From Cardiocondyla obscurior (lineage: Eukaryota; Arthropoda; Insecta; Hymenoptera; Formicidae): a stretch of 64,000 bases of DNA. The notes under the pieces are model-generated. The model saw only the letters and a list, made by a program, of their open reading frames with translations, was not told where the DNA came from and searched no databases. Both the position numbers and the translations under genes were made by a program. Below are positions 1 through 14,600 of the stretch, in pieces (position 1 is the first letter of the stretch; every line of letters begins with the position of its first letter). The DNA lies in assembly GCF_019399895.1 (NCBI RefSeq), contig NC_091864.1, forward strand, positions 350,001 to 414,000, in the 5' to 3' direction.

Positions 1-77
1 TGATTATTATTTTGCTCTGAAATCGGCGCTTTATTTTCCACCGCGCTGTTAATTTTATTTGTGAAATTTTTCCACAG

Positions 78-216
78 ATCGTAGCCAATTACTATGGCGC
101 AAATAAAACGCTGGAGTATATCCCCGGCAAGCAAATTCACTGGGCCGGTGGTCGTTCAGAACCACCCCCTGATACGCCAACTTGCGGATTCGACGGGTCA
201 TTATGCCCTGATAACT
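78..216 (+). CDS. Receptor guanylate cyclase: end of extracellular domain
   Basis: First exon of this gene in the window, with a TTTTCCACAG acceptor and an ACT|GTGAGT donor. Read in frame it gives 46 residues beginning IVANYYG and containing IHWAGG and PTCGFDGSLCPDN. The short two-cysteine CGF..LC motif just before the membrane is typical of the juxtamembrane segment of receptor guanylate cyclases (natriuretic-peptide-receptor type). It ends in phase 1 and joins the exon at 462. The preceding ectodomain exons must lie to the left of the window. Confidence 0.9.
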
Positions 217-3200
217 GTGAGTGGATAATGCTTTTCTAACCTTACGCGTAATAAAAAATAATTAAGTTACGCACAATGCACCGTAAAGTTGTGATTACCG
301 CAATAAGAAGTTTTTTTTTTTAATTTCCCGTGCTGACATAAATTTTAATTACGTTAATTTTAAACAATTAATATTTAGTTAAATGAAAAAAAAACATTAA
401 AAAAATTTTTTTATGTGAACTGCTTTTTTTTTAATTTAAATTACTAATGTGTTTCATTCAGCTCTTCCGGGATACGCTATTCTCTCCATGGTACTGAGCT
501 CCATCGTCGTAGTTCTCGTCATCGGTTCAGTATTTATTTATCGGTAAGTCGAAGTTATTTCTAAACTGGTAATACGTATTTATCTTCTTGCGCGTTCATC
601 GGTACGAAGATACCGTTGAGTATTATTTTTAGCAAATTCTCGTTTGAATATTGAAAAATAAAACGATAAAGTTGGATAAATCATTCAAACGTTACATACC
701 GGATAAACGTATTTCACGAACGAAGGAAGTAATTTGCAAAATGCACGTTACGCGTAAAAATCAGAGAATAATGATTTCAATTACCGCCGACGACACATTC
801 TCGGTTTAAATTGCACGACGGCATTATGTAATTTTTCTCTTTTTCTTTCTCGCGCTTTCTCGTCCATCGGGTTAGATTGGAAAAATCATTTTTCGCTGAA
901 AATTGTATTTTCCATCACGTTTGCCGCAGCGCTCCTTATTAAATATGTCAATCCGCAACGGTGTATCAACGCACCGAAATATTTTAAAATAATAAATGAA
1001 AATATTTCCCGTATCAGTTAACTGAGTTAACGGATCAATAAGTAAAATTGATTTGAAAGTAGCTACCGTAAATAATTAAAAATTTTGGAAAGGTACGCTT
1101 CCAATATAAATATATAGATATTTGCTGATGCGGATTAATTGAGACGAGTTCTTTAGTAGAAATTTAAAAAGTTGCTTCGCTTGCTTATTCGTGAAGAGAC
1201 AGCCTCGATAACCCCTGACATGCACACACTCAGTGTAGATATACGTATCAAGAAAATGGAGCCGAGAAGCTCCTTGGCTTCTTTGAAGCAACGATTGGAG
1301 GGGGAGAGCATGGCAAGAAAAGAAAGAAGTTACGAAGCGAAACGAGACACTTATCCGCGCTGAAAATTCTCAGATGCTGCGAGTTAATCGATTTAATACC
1401 ATCTGTCCAACTTTATGCTGCCACTTTGCTCACCAAGTGCCTTTGTCTCTTCGGTTTGTCAGCCTTGAGAACATTTTCAAGAGCTTAAACGAATTCTTTC
1501 CTTCTATCCGACGGTGATAATCTCGAGTCCCAATGTAATAAATTATTTAGACAAGTATACTCGCGATTCAGTGGTATTAGAAACAAAGGCACAAAAATAT
1601 CGCAAGTTATTACGACCGCTTCAGGAATTATTAAATTTTTTTAATAAAAATTATATAAAATACGTTTACGAATCTGTAATACCAATGCACGATTGCTGCA
1701 AATTTTGTGAGCAAGAGAAATTAATATTTGATTGTTGATTCAGTATTGAAAATTTCACGCTTTTTCACGTAATAAAATTTCTATCAATAATAATTAGCAA
1801 TTATTTTGAAACAAAAAGTTTTAAATTAAATCTAGTGGCTATTAAACCTTACAACAACAAAGTTTGAAATAGATATTTATTAAAACACGTTAAATTAATG
1901 AATATTCCAACTTTTATATCGAGAATTTAATTCGCACTTTAATTTGTGATATCTTATTAAAGTGTTAAGATAATTTAGTTTGCGAAACGCGGTAAAGCGG
2001 GTCGTACAAAACGCCATCAGTCAAATTATGCAGCTCGTATTTGCCTTCTATTTTACAGCGAGGAAGATGCCTTTTAGACGAGCGACCGCATATGCGATTC
2101 ACCTCGAAAATTCGCCTCGAAAGCCAAACACATCCGTAATATTACACATTCGCGAAACATAGACGAGATTATTTCGTACAAAAAACCAATATGCTCGCAG
2201 CGTTTAAACGATGAGCTTGATAATTCGCTAAATTTTGGATTAAATATTTGAGGGAAATTTTATTAATACGCCACGGGGGAAAAGGAAGCTGCGAATAATA
2301 TTTTTTTAATGGGCGCATCGCATATTATTAGGTAACCGTTGAGCATAAAAATGCAGACACCGGTAGGGCGTCGTGCGAAATATCGAGTTTCAATGCCAAC
2401 AAATGCGCAATTCGATGCCCGAACAAAAATACCCGATACGCGAAAATGTTCGCGCGCTCATCCGCGGAACATTTGCAGAAACGCACACTGCCGAATCGAC
2501 GGAATCGACCGGGTACGGCGATACTACCGCGTATCGTTGTCGCAGACCCTGACAAATACGATAGGGTTGTGGGATCGGTAGCTTCCGTCGTTTGATATTA
2601 ATCCGGCGAACGTTTGACGGCGCGAACTTTCGACGAGCGCATCGGGCTCATTTCGTTGCAGGAAATTTCGAGCGCCGGGCCTTTATGCGCGGAATAATAT
2701 ATTTCGCGTAGATAAACGTTATGAGATACGCCCTGTGTAATTACGACCTGTGATGTTCGCCGTGTACGTTTTTCGAGTTTTTGGAGTTTTAGAAAAAATT
2801 CGAAAAACTCGAATATCTCGGTTTACAGGCGTCGGAATAATATCTTCCACCTCGCGTTTTGAAGGGCTTAAAGTGAAATGTGCCGTGCAGATAAAGGACA
2901 TGTACGCATAAGCAACAAAGACATAAGCGCGCATGTTAGGTTCACCAAGACAAATTGGATATTTGTAAGGGGCACTGGTACATACCTACCACGAAAGTAT
3001 TCCTGTTATATATATACATCTAAGATGATAATTGCCGCTAATAAAGAGCATCTCGTTAATCAACGAAGGAAAAGCGCGCAATTCTCTGTCGTGAGACATG
3101 AACGATAATACAATTGTCCGGGATTAATCCACGTCCGCCTAAATGCACGGTTAATTACTCGGCCGTAAAGTACTACAGATATTTTTTTTTTTTTTTATTT

Positions 3201-5632
3201 TACGTGCCTGAACTACGACTCTCCTCCGTGAGAGTTGATATTATCGTTTGTTTTACAGGCGCTTCAAACTGGAAGCAGAAATTGCCTCCATGACGTGGAA
3301 AGTGCATTGGGACGATGTGATCGTGAGACCTAACGCGAAGACGAAGGGCTCCATGTATTCCCTAATTGCGAATAAGATTCGCGGTAGCACTGGTCAATTG
3401 GTAAATATGACGGAAAACACAATTCTCGCGTGAGACCGTCTTCGCGGACGGCGATTCGTTTATCCGGCATCTTGACAAGTAATTCGAGTGGATTAAGCAA
3501 ACATTCGGCGCAACGGGTTACGCCGGATAAAATAAACAACGATCGGGTTTTCATCCGAGAATAGCAGTGCGATTATTTATTCGAATAATTTTATTCTCGG
3601 GAGAAGTTTATACCTTAGGTAGATTCACCGAAGAGAAGAAAGACGACAATGGAAAGTGCTGCTTCGCTAGTAGTGCTTACCTACTTCAGCGGCATCGGGA
3701 GTAGCAACCGTAAAGAAGACTTTATTCTATTATATGTTATTCCGTTGACGCGTTCATTTTCTTTACGCAGCATCGCCGCGGCGAGAGAGCAAAACCGGAG
3801 AGAGTCCGTTTTCAAATTTTATAACCGTAACTTCCTCTCTCGTTTCTCATTCTTAATAAATGAGAGAAGAGCACGCGGAGGGAAAATAAGCGACCTCGGA
3901 TGTTACAACTTGTCCGCGTGTAAAGCGCGTCGGAAATCTTCGATCGACAGTCTGTTATTTTTATCGCGTACTGAACTACATTTAATTAAAATGTCGAGAT
4001 ATCAACAACTTTTTTTTCCCTGAATTTTCAACAATTGCCAATTAAAGTTTTTTTATTTTTTTTTTTTTCAAACAAACTTTCAATGATACATTTGATAACG
4101 AGAGAATTTACTCTATTTAACTCTGTTTAAACTCGTGTTTGGTTTCAGTCGAAAGTTTAGTTGCCAGCTATTTAACATTCAAAGTTTTCCTTCGGAAAAG
4201 GTCGATCCCGAATTCGTCGGAGAATCTATTAATAAATTATTTTTTTAGTAGCTTAAGGTAAACTTGTATAACTTCCTTTTATAAGATGATTATTTTAAAG
4301 ACTATCTTTATTTCAGACGATTTTCGAGGACAACGTAAGTCTACCGGATCTTGATAGAAACGAATACGTTCCGACAGGATTTTACAAGGTTAGAAAAGTC
4401 CACGTTTTTATTTTTTATAGATTGCATGGATCACGTCAATTAATTTATTATGTCATATAAATATCAAAACTAAAATATTAATTAAAATAAAATTAAAAAA
4501 AATGCATTTACGCATCTCTAGAAATTCACGAAAAACATTTGATTTGTTGTTAAGTTCTCGAATTATTTTTCGAAGCGAGATTATATGTCAGCGTGTATTA
4601 TATTAAATCGAAATACCTATTTCACGAACGTCATATACGAGCTTGTGTTGTTTGCGTCTGTCAACCGATATTCATTCTACTCTTTTTTTTTAAATAGAAT
4701 ATTGCTTCAATAGAACGTCAAACAATCACACGACAAGTATATCCGAATGGAAAACGTGGCGTGAGAACTGATTTATTAATTTCATTTCATCGCGAGCTGC
4801 AACTTCAGAAAAGTTTTTTTCATAAAAATTGCATCCGTATAATCATCCGCTTCAATTCTTTATCGCGAAGCTAATTTGCCGTTGCGTAACGTAATGACCG
4901 GAATTTATCAGCGTTCGACTCGGATTCAATTTACATTTTCGCATGTCGAATAAGAAAACGATACACGCGCATTTTTGCGAAGAAGTAATTTTCACGAAGG
5001 AACAATCAAAAGAATTGTCAATAATCCCTGCGACATGAAATCGCAATTCGTTTCAGAACTCGAAAGTCGCCATAAAACTGATACCAAAGAACAAAGTGGA
5101 GATCTCAAGACCTTTGCTGCTAGAACTAAAACGGGTGAGTAATAATTGATTTCGCAAACGCATGTCGGGCTCCGTAAATTATTGCTTGTCAATTTTAACT
5201 TGTCCAACGTAATTTTTTTTTAGCGCATAATTCGCGACGCAATTTTTTTTTTTTTTCAGTAACGACTCGCGATAAGTTTCTCCTCGGTAATTGCTCCATT
5301 TGTAACGGTATTGCATGTAACGCGCTTTAATTCATATGAATGGTGTTGGTGACTTTCGCAGATGAAGGATCTCCAGCACGATCACCTTGTACGATTTTAC
5401 GGTGCCTGTCTCGAGCCGCCGCATTGTTGTCTCTTAACTGAATACTGCCCCAAAGGATCTCTCCAGGTGAATTGCATTTCGTGTCTCGATTCAAAGTTTT
5501 GATGAACGACCAAGAAAATAATTATGTTTCCGCGTGTTACGAAATTAAAGTGAGACGGCCGTATACTGTCAGAGAATGTGCAATAAACATTGAAAACAAA
5601 TAAATCGCGCTAAAAATTAATTTTCTCTTTAA

Positions 5633-5663
<31 letters not shown>

Positions 5664-8600
5664 CTTAAAAGACTCCATTAATTAACGTTCGCAATTAAAT
5701 ATCTATAATTAGAGAATATAATAAGAATTATTATAAACAGTCTCGTATCTCTGCAAATTGTATATCGTATTTATAATATCGGAAACGACGCGACACGTAT
5801 GTACGTACGACTGCGTTAATATTCGAGAGGCAAATGTGCGCTGCGAGCGAATGCACGTAGTAGATTATTAATTGCACACGTCTGTAAGCGTTGCGTATCA
5901 CACGCGGAACAAGATGTTCCATTCTATCGGATACCTGTCTTGCCTTACAATGCAATTGCACTCTTAAGTACTCGATTGAATTATTAGTCCCGCCTCGTGC
6001 CCGAATTGCAACTTTAGACGCGAATGAAACTTTTACAGCTGATCAAAGCAGTAGTGTGTCAAAGGAACGGCGTAGCGATGTAGAATACTCCGTACAAGTG
6101 TACACAGCAATAACATTAAAACGTACTATTGAACATGTTGGAACGTTTGACCGGAATGCGCGAGAGCCGTGCCCCGTGTGCAACAAAACCGATGCCTTAA
6201 ACTGCACTCTTTGTGCCCAACAGGATATACTGGAGAACGAGCAGATAAAGCTCGATCGCGTGTTCAAAGGCTCTCTGATACACGATATTGTGCGCGGCAT
6301 GACGTATCTCCACGCATCGGAACTAAAAAGTCACGGTAATCTCAAATCCTCAAACTGCGTCGTCGACTCGCGATTTGTCCTAAAGATCGCAGACTTCGGC
6401 CTACACGAGCTGAGGAAAAGCGCGGACACGGACGAGAACAGCGATAAGAACAGCTACGCCTACTGGAGGAGTACGTATTCGCAGGTTACTTGTGCGTTAT
6501 TTTTATCATTTCCACTGTATATCAAAAGTTTTGATCGCGATAAATACTTTCTACGTCGTGTGTTTTTTTTTATTTCTATTAAAATATTTGTAGCTTATAT
6601 TCGTCATTTATATTTGCAATAACGATCGAACGCATAACCGATGGAGCGAGAAAGCCGTTAAACTGCCCGAGCCGCTTCGATTTTTTACGACAGGAAATTT
6701 GGTGCTTGCAGAACAGCTGTGGACAGCTCCGGAGCTACTCCGAATGGAAAGGCAACTGCCCGAGGGCACTCAGAAAGGCGACGTGTACAGCTTCGCTATA
6801 ATCGTTCACGAGATCGTGGTGCGTCAAGGACCATTCTACTTGGGAGACAATAACGAACTCTCTCCGAAGGGTAAGTCTTTAACGCCACTCGAGATAATCG
6901 CGGATACCGAGCAATTATTTCTCGTCGCGTTTCGTATTATGTGAACGGTCCCCCAGTTAAGATATGCGCCTTATTATTTTTTTAGTCACGTTTTAATTGT
7001 TTCAAAAATTACGCAAAAATTTAACTAATTTCAGCAAGCAAATTTTTAATGCCACAGATATTTCGAGAACGTAAAGAAAATATCTGTAAATGTACGGAAT
7101 ATACGTTACGTAAATTTTTCAATTAACAAAGTAGAATTTATTTGTACGCGTCCGCGGAATAATGCGGAGAAAAAAAAAGTGATAAAATGCTTCATCTCTT
7201 ATGAATGTGAATTTCATACAATCAACGCGGAAAGTGTTGTCACTGATAAACAACGTGAAATTTATTTTGCTAATTATGAATGTGGGTGGAGGACGCGACG
7301 TGTAAGTTCTATGCACGTAATGAATCGTTATTTTGTCCGGCGCATAATTACAGTTTTTTTTTTCTATAGGCACCTCGATTTAATATTATAAAAAAATGAC
7401 CGACAGCTGATCGAATCTCATACTGTTTTACGCATACTGTCTTTTATTGACTTTTTTCGCTCTTGTTACTGGAGGCAACGACATACGTCACGGAATACGA
7501 TCACGAATATCGCTGTTGCGTGACGGGATTTTGTAATGGTTCATGGCATATATTATAATTTAGCTGATGGTAATCTACACCCTGCGAACTAAAAGGGCCG
7601 TGGTTTCGACCCTTAATTAATTCGGCATGCGATCCTCGCACAGAAATTACAATATCTCTCGGTAGGAAATCACAGATGTTTATTAAATGCTATTTCTATA
7701 ATTTATTAAAGAGACATCAACGCATATTCCTTTCTTTTAATTTTACGAGAACTTGTTAAAAAGCTTTTAGCTTTAATGGAATTTAATTTAACTGAATAAA
7801 ATTTTCATGAAAATAAAAATACAATTTAATTATTCACATATTTATCAGTTATGAAATCGATTTTATAAACGAGCTTTTTGCTTGCTGATAAGTAAAATTT
7901 CGCTATCGTTTTATCGGCCGCCGGATGTCGTTACTAGCTAGAGCTTTCCAAGGAATCTCTTTCACTCTCGCGAGGTTGCAAGCACGGGGGAGTTTTAATT
8001 TCTTACCGACAATCGCTGTAGAGCAAGTTGTATGCATTGGTTGACTCGAAAAGATAAGATACGCGTGTCAGTCGTTTAAGCGTTTTAAATATTTTAAATA
8101 TAAAATTAGACATTGCTGGATAATTAATTAAATTCATTTTCTATTCAAATCTTAACAACAATTAATCAACTTATAAAATATTCACAATCAAAAAATGCAT
8201 GCAGAGTATTTATATTTTCATCGATATTTTGCATTGCAATAACACTTTCGAAAAATTAATAATCGACAAAGATTAATAACGTAGCTGTCGATGAAGAGCC
8301 TCTTAGTTCAATCGGTGGGTGCCACCGTAAGGAAAGAAAAACCTATTCGACATACTTATTTCGAGAATTCGTGAATGCCGATCGAACGGTAAATGATCTA
8401 AGTAAAGTAAGTCGGAAGCTTTATCGCGGAAGCTTGTTGCATCATCGGAGAAAATCAATGGCTAACCGCGCAACCGGTAATGGCGTTTCCGCTAAATTCG
8501 CAACCTCGCAGCAACCGGCCGCGAATATCGATTGCAAAATGAAACGTGTCGCGAGTTCTGTAGGAGCATGTTGGAGCGAGGTCTGAAAGCTCAGTCGAAG

Positions 8601-11600
8601 CTCTAACGCGTCCTGGAACGTACACGGCTCTCGCGCGCGTACCGCCGAGATTCCATCCGTCGTCACCGAATTCCTCTTCGCCCGCACTTGTCTCGTCAGC
8701 GCGAAAAAAAATTTCTCGACACGTGAGATCTTCGGGCAGCCCTATGCCCGAGTTCGCGGCCTAATAAAGACGTCGTAGGTGTAGTTATTTAAAAGGAAAA
8801 AAATCTTCCGGCGAGCGACATACTCGACAACGTGCGTGCAAAATCGCGCTGCGTTCTTCCACCCGTTCCCTTTCCGTTTTGTAAGTTGCGTGCAATCGAA
8901 CGTGTCGTGCGTGCTCACGGAGTCGTCAAGAAAATTGATCCCGCTCTGCGATTTAGCCGCGACTTAATCGCCAGTTAACCGGCGTCGGTATCGATTCCGA
9001 GTGCGAAAAGACCACCGCACCGGGTCGACGTACCACCGTAATATCCGCGTTACAGCCGCGTGGAGGCAATCACCGTTACATCACGGAACGTGGGAAGAAA
9101 CGGCGCGTGGAAATAAATCCCGGTGACCGCGTTAAAGAGAAAAGAGGTCACTGACCACGGGGGGTTCCGAGAGACACGGTTCCCCCTCGCATTAAAGTTC
9201 GGTGAATTTCGGGAAAAGTTCTGTGGGACGTCCTCCTCCGCGACTTACGCAAGCGACGAGGTGTGACCTTTTCTCTAAATTTACCGAGAAAAAGGTCACT
9301 GGCCATACAAGTCTCTCTAGGATGCAACATAGTCTCCGTACAAAAGTTCTTCCGTCGAGGAAAACTCCCGAAAGGATTATAAAAGCGCGTCGCGTAAAAC
9401 TTGCAATTTCTTACTAAAAAAGATAAGAGAAGTTTCCCCCACCGCGAGTGACTCTTTGACAACCTTGAAACCAAGTTTTGGGTAACGCGGCCGTCTCTGT
9501 TTCGCAAAGTAGACCTCGCGAGCTCAAAAGTTTTACCGAGAGTGTTCTCAGCGCGTTGCAAATATTAACGCGGGTCGGAGCGTTCGTTTACTTAAATCAC
9601 TGATGGATTTAACTCGGCGACTACGTGCGCGGCTTGATCTGTGAAGTTGAAGCGAGCGCGATTTGTCGACAGACCGAAGGGAGAAACTCGACGGAGGGCA
9701 GCGCGGGCGGTAATCCGACAAGTGACAGATCGCATAACCGATCAGACAGCGTCGTAAACGACCTGTTTCTCGTTCCGCTACATTTCCTGCGCGAGTTCCA
9801 CCGGCCGTTTGCCGGAGCCTTTTATTTCCGCCGCCGAACGTAACTTTTATTTTTTTACAACGCGCCTCACTGTAAAGTGTTTTCGCCGAGATAGACGAAT
9901 CGTTTTATCGCTGCTGCATGTTGTAACGGCGCGAATTTGCAACCCGGTTCAATGCCTTTTTCTTAGCTCCCGTTTTTCTCCTTACCTACCAAGTTTTTCT
10001 TTCGCAATTCTTGTTTATGCGGCCGTGATGGAAACGTATTTCCCGGGATTTCCCAGAGGAAGATACAAGTTTTATTTTTAAAAAGAGATCCTAGTTTCTG
10101 GTTTAGAAGAAACTTGAACAACGACTCCGGCCGAGAATATGTTTTATTAGAAATACTTGAGAGCCCTTATCCCGGAGTATTATTATATATTCGTGTTCAT
10201 TTTTAATACATAGAATTTAATATCCGGGTTCGTCGTTGCATAAAAGCCAGTGGAAAGTAAGCCGTGAGATAAATGTGCGTTATATAACGATTATATCCAA
10301 TATCGATATCCACGTTAATGTCGAGTTCCTTGTACCATGAATATTTCACTTGCGGAGCGTCCCGACTTTATTTCCCGGAGAATAATGGCAAAAAGCGTTC
10401 GTGCTAATTTACCCGACGGTGGAATTGGGGTTACGTACTCGCGGTTTGCGGTCATTAATTTTGTAGGGGGTTTTTCGACGGCTAGTAACGCGAACGAGAT
10501 AATTTTTCCGCTCTACAGTTCGCAATTTACATGAAGAAAAAAAAATACGGCGTGTCGTGTAGTGTGACGATAGTGGTGGGAAAAAAAAATCCCTTCGACG
10601 CATGCAGTAGAACGAAGTTTAATGGGGTCAGGCAAAGATCTGAGGTGGACCCGGCCGGAACAGGCGACACAAACGCGGGTGTTTCTTTAATGCGGCAAAA
10701 TCCCGCTAAGACGAAAGAGGGATTGTGGATTATCGCTTAGACGCCTTAGACATTAAAGCGAGTCGGACGCCTCATTCGAGTGATTCCCCGAGTCTTTTTT
10801 TTTTCTTCTTTTTCGTTTACGCGTAGCGAAGATGAGTATTTACGTTTGATCTTTTAATGAAGCAATTTGTTACTTTTCAAGATTTCCCCGGAAACCCCCT
10901 CTCTCTTATCGATTTTCGATTACTCTTGGCGACCTTCGGTAATTCTCGATCTTGCTCTTTTATTTAAGATAGCAAACCAACTTCTCTTTTTTTTCTTTCG
11001 TACGAAAAAGTCGTTAAATAAAGATTGCGTGCAATTCGGTATAACGATCGTGGCTACTTACGAAAATCGACGCGTGTTTCAACGAAATTTCGAAAGCGAA
11101 AAGCTCGTAACCAAAAACAGGGTCGTTGAACGCATAAAACAATCAGATAAAAATGACGGGGGTTGAAAAAGAAAGAAACTGAAGTCAAGCGCGACGATCC
11201 AAGGCCACTGAGATGTAACTTTTCAACGAAATTCCGTTGGATAAATCGACCGTAATATCGTTACACGCGAATTAAACTTTAAGATGCTCATCACGCTTGT
11301 TTTAATGTCGGCCGCTTCACAGAAAGCTTTCGTATAATAGCTTCGTTCATTAGGGCGATGTAATGTGACTTTTACGAATTAATCTTGTATAAAATTGATT
11401 TTACATTTTACCCATAAATTTAACCACAGTAAGTTTTTATTCGGTATTAAATATTATAAGACGCGTATTTTAGTAAAACTATATTAAAGTTATTTTTTTT
11501 TTTTTTTTTATAAAAACACGAAGTTTTTTTTTTTAGAATAAAACTTTACCAACTCAATTACTCAGTTAACCTCATAATAAATATTGTAGAAATTAATTGT

Positions 11601-14600
11601 TATATAAATACTTTGTAAAATTGTAAGCAATTACAGTAATTCAACATTTACGGTGTAAATACAATTTTTGAGAAATTAAAATTTATATGAATAATTCGAC
11701 ACTTAAATAATATTATTTTAGCTCTTTGCAAGATACATGCGTTTCCAAACGAAATGTGATACGCGCTTGAAAGAAGAATGATAAACATTTTAATAGCTAG
11801 CAGAGATGTTATTTACGTGAAACGTCTAGTATACTTTCTCTCGCATGTTTAATGGTAAATGAAAATTAATTCTGTATAAAATACTTGTTACACCAGATCC
11901 GAGGTAAACGTAATAAAATACGCGTTATTATGTGTGTTAATATAACACAATTAATTACAGAGAAACGTGATATACAGTTGCGTATCAATATTTGAACAAT
12001 TTAAATTTCAACACGAAACCTTATATTTCCAATTAAATATTATTAAATTACAGTTTTAAAGAAAATGTTATACTCTAAATTACAATATTATATGGATAGA
12101 TTATGCGATCTCAATACGTAGTAAATCAGAATTAAACATTTGCATAATTAATACCTAGAAAATATAATTCTATACACGCTTTGAAATTAAATTAATGTGG
12201 TTAAAAATAATATATTTGATTAAATTTTTGTCATACAAAAACGTGACGTGTCACGTATTCGTATTTTATTCGTTCTTGATAAATCAGAAGATGCGTGATT
12301 CTCCCTAAATTTTCTATATCCGCTTTCGGGATATCCTATGAAAAGTATAATAAATGTCCCGTCCCTATCTGTGCGTCTATCTTTATTCAAATTTTTCCCT
12401 CTTCGCCACAATACGTGTGTCACAATGCCCGAGGAGCTTTTTTTCGCGTGGTACGATCAACCGTGATCGCGTAATCATTTTAAATTTAGAAATGTCCGCG
12501 CGTTATAAATAAAATCTCATCTATTTAATAAATCACATCGAGTATGTCGACTCGCCGGAAGTGCAATACGCGCGTGTAAGAGAGAGAGAGAGAAGGGAAG
12601 ATGAAGAAAGAAACGAATCGCGACGGTGAATTTTTTAAGGGCTGTCCGGCGAGACAGTTTGGCCTTCTCTTAATCGACGGCCAGCCTCTTCGTGGACGAA
12701 GACGGAATGGCGGAAAGGAGTAACGCTTCGAGCACGAGCAGCCTGACTTTGCCACAGATACCTGGACCAAGCCCCGACGGCGGGGCGAGTCCCAGAAGGG
12801 CTGTTAGCCCCCTTCTCGAGGTCCGTAGGCCTCACTGCACTCTCAACTGCGAGTCCTGCAATCTGTTCCTCGAGGATCTCTACAGGCACAGTACGTGTGC
12901 GTTATCCTTGACGCGCGACGCGGTGGATTCAGTTTTCCGTGGCCACGCTCGAATTCGATACGCCGTCATTACGCGATAAGCGGCGCTTACATTACCGTTT
13001 TCTGAGAATACGTCGGAATACAACACCTATTAATAATCCTCTATTTATTTTAAATAACATTAGAAGGCTTTGTGACATTTTCGCGCAAAGGGCGACTTAA
13101 ATTAACGCTGATTTTATTGCCAGCAAGGAATTTGATAAATATGCAACACTAGATAGCAATGAAAATAGAATTGTATAAAAATTGCTTTGAAATTTTTTTC
13201 GCGAATTTCAATAAACTTTTATATTATTTTTAATAAAGATCGACATGCTCTTAGTCGGCGTTGCAATTTGTTGATATTTTTCGACATTTGCTCGCATTCT
13301 TTTTATTTTAATAGAAACTGCGTCACTAGCGTAGCGGTATTTTTTATTTTAAAAGTTTCAGGAATATAATATAAATATGATATATGATACAGAGAAATCA
13401 AACTAGAATCTATTCGAAGATTTTGAAATACTTGCAAAAATTTCCTTTGCGCGTGGGCTGCGAAATATCATTCAAATCGAAATCTTTTACGTATTTTCAT
13501 TTAATTCTATAACTCGATGTATCTTGGTTTTTCTTGTCGCGTATAAAATTTTAAATAAAATTATAAAAACATAAAAGAGAAGGAATAAGATTGAGGAAAA
13601 GTTGTTACTTAAAACGGAGAGAGTAAAAATATTAAATAAACGTAATTTTTAATAAATGTATTACTTTAAATCGCGTTTTAATTGTAAGAGCTAGCTCGCG
13701 TTTCACGCATATTCTGACAATCGACTAATGAGATTTTTTTTTTATATTACTGCTACGGTTATGAGAAAACTCTATATCCGCTTCTCTATATGCATTAGTT
13801 GTAAAGGAAAACTGAATGTTCCGTCACCAATGCGCTTACATCCCTTTGTCGATCTACTTCAATTCGTTTCTCGTAATATTTCTCATGACATTTACATCGA
13901 AAAACTGTTTAACTAATTCTGCGATTACGTAGAACGGATATGTCAGCGTTAGACCGAGGTAAATTTCCGCATGAATGTAAGTGTGTTATGTAAGTAGATC
14001 TTCATCCCGTTCTAGCATGATTTTTATCCGTGATAAAACCGACATACATGCGATTGAAATATAAATCGCATTATCAATGATTACACGGTCTCCAGCGGCC
14101 GCAAAAAAAAATGCCATTACTTTTTACAATTTCATCCAGCTGACGATTCCGCCAGATTCCCCATTAGCCGTTATGACCGTCAACTCATACTCGAGTATAA
14201 TTCTCGTAAAAAGAAATTTATGTCGCAAGAGTACGAAATAAAATATGCTTACGTAAACAAAGAGAAGGCATTTAAATACAGTCGCAGAGCCGACTCGTCC
14301 TTTTTCCCCTCCCCCTTTGTCCCTCCCCTTATCTCTGACGGAAATAAAAATTATTCCCGATGAAACGGATCTACGTACAGACAGATAATTTCACGGTTTG
14401 TTAATGCCGCGAGGTATCTGCGTCAGTCTGGGAATATATATATATCTTACTGCGAGATTTTTATATCGGGTTAGACGCGATGCAATAAATCGATATGGAC
14501 GACAATTGCACCGGAGAAGATCAAACGGTCAACGGAAATTTTGCAGTCGGTGGTTCTTTGAAATGATACGCAGACGGCAGAACGCCGACAGGCCGGCAAA

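Noticed and set aside
7560..7640. tRNA-like run with GGTTTCGACCC
   Set aside because: The T-arm-like string is not flanked by an acceptor stem or anticodon arm of the right spacing.
9148..9561. 137-codon minus-strand frame in a cyclase intron
   Set aside because: Arg-rich, in a CpG-rich stretch where stops are rare. No motif and no splice signals fitting an exon.
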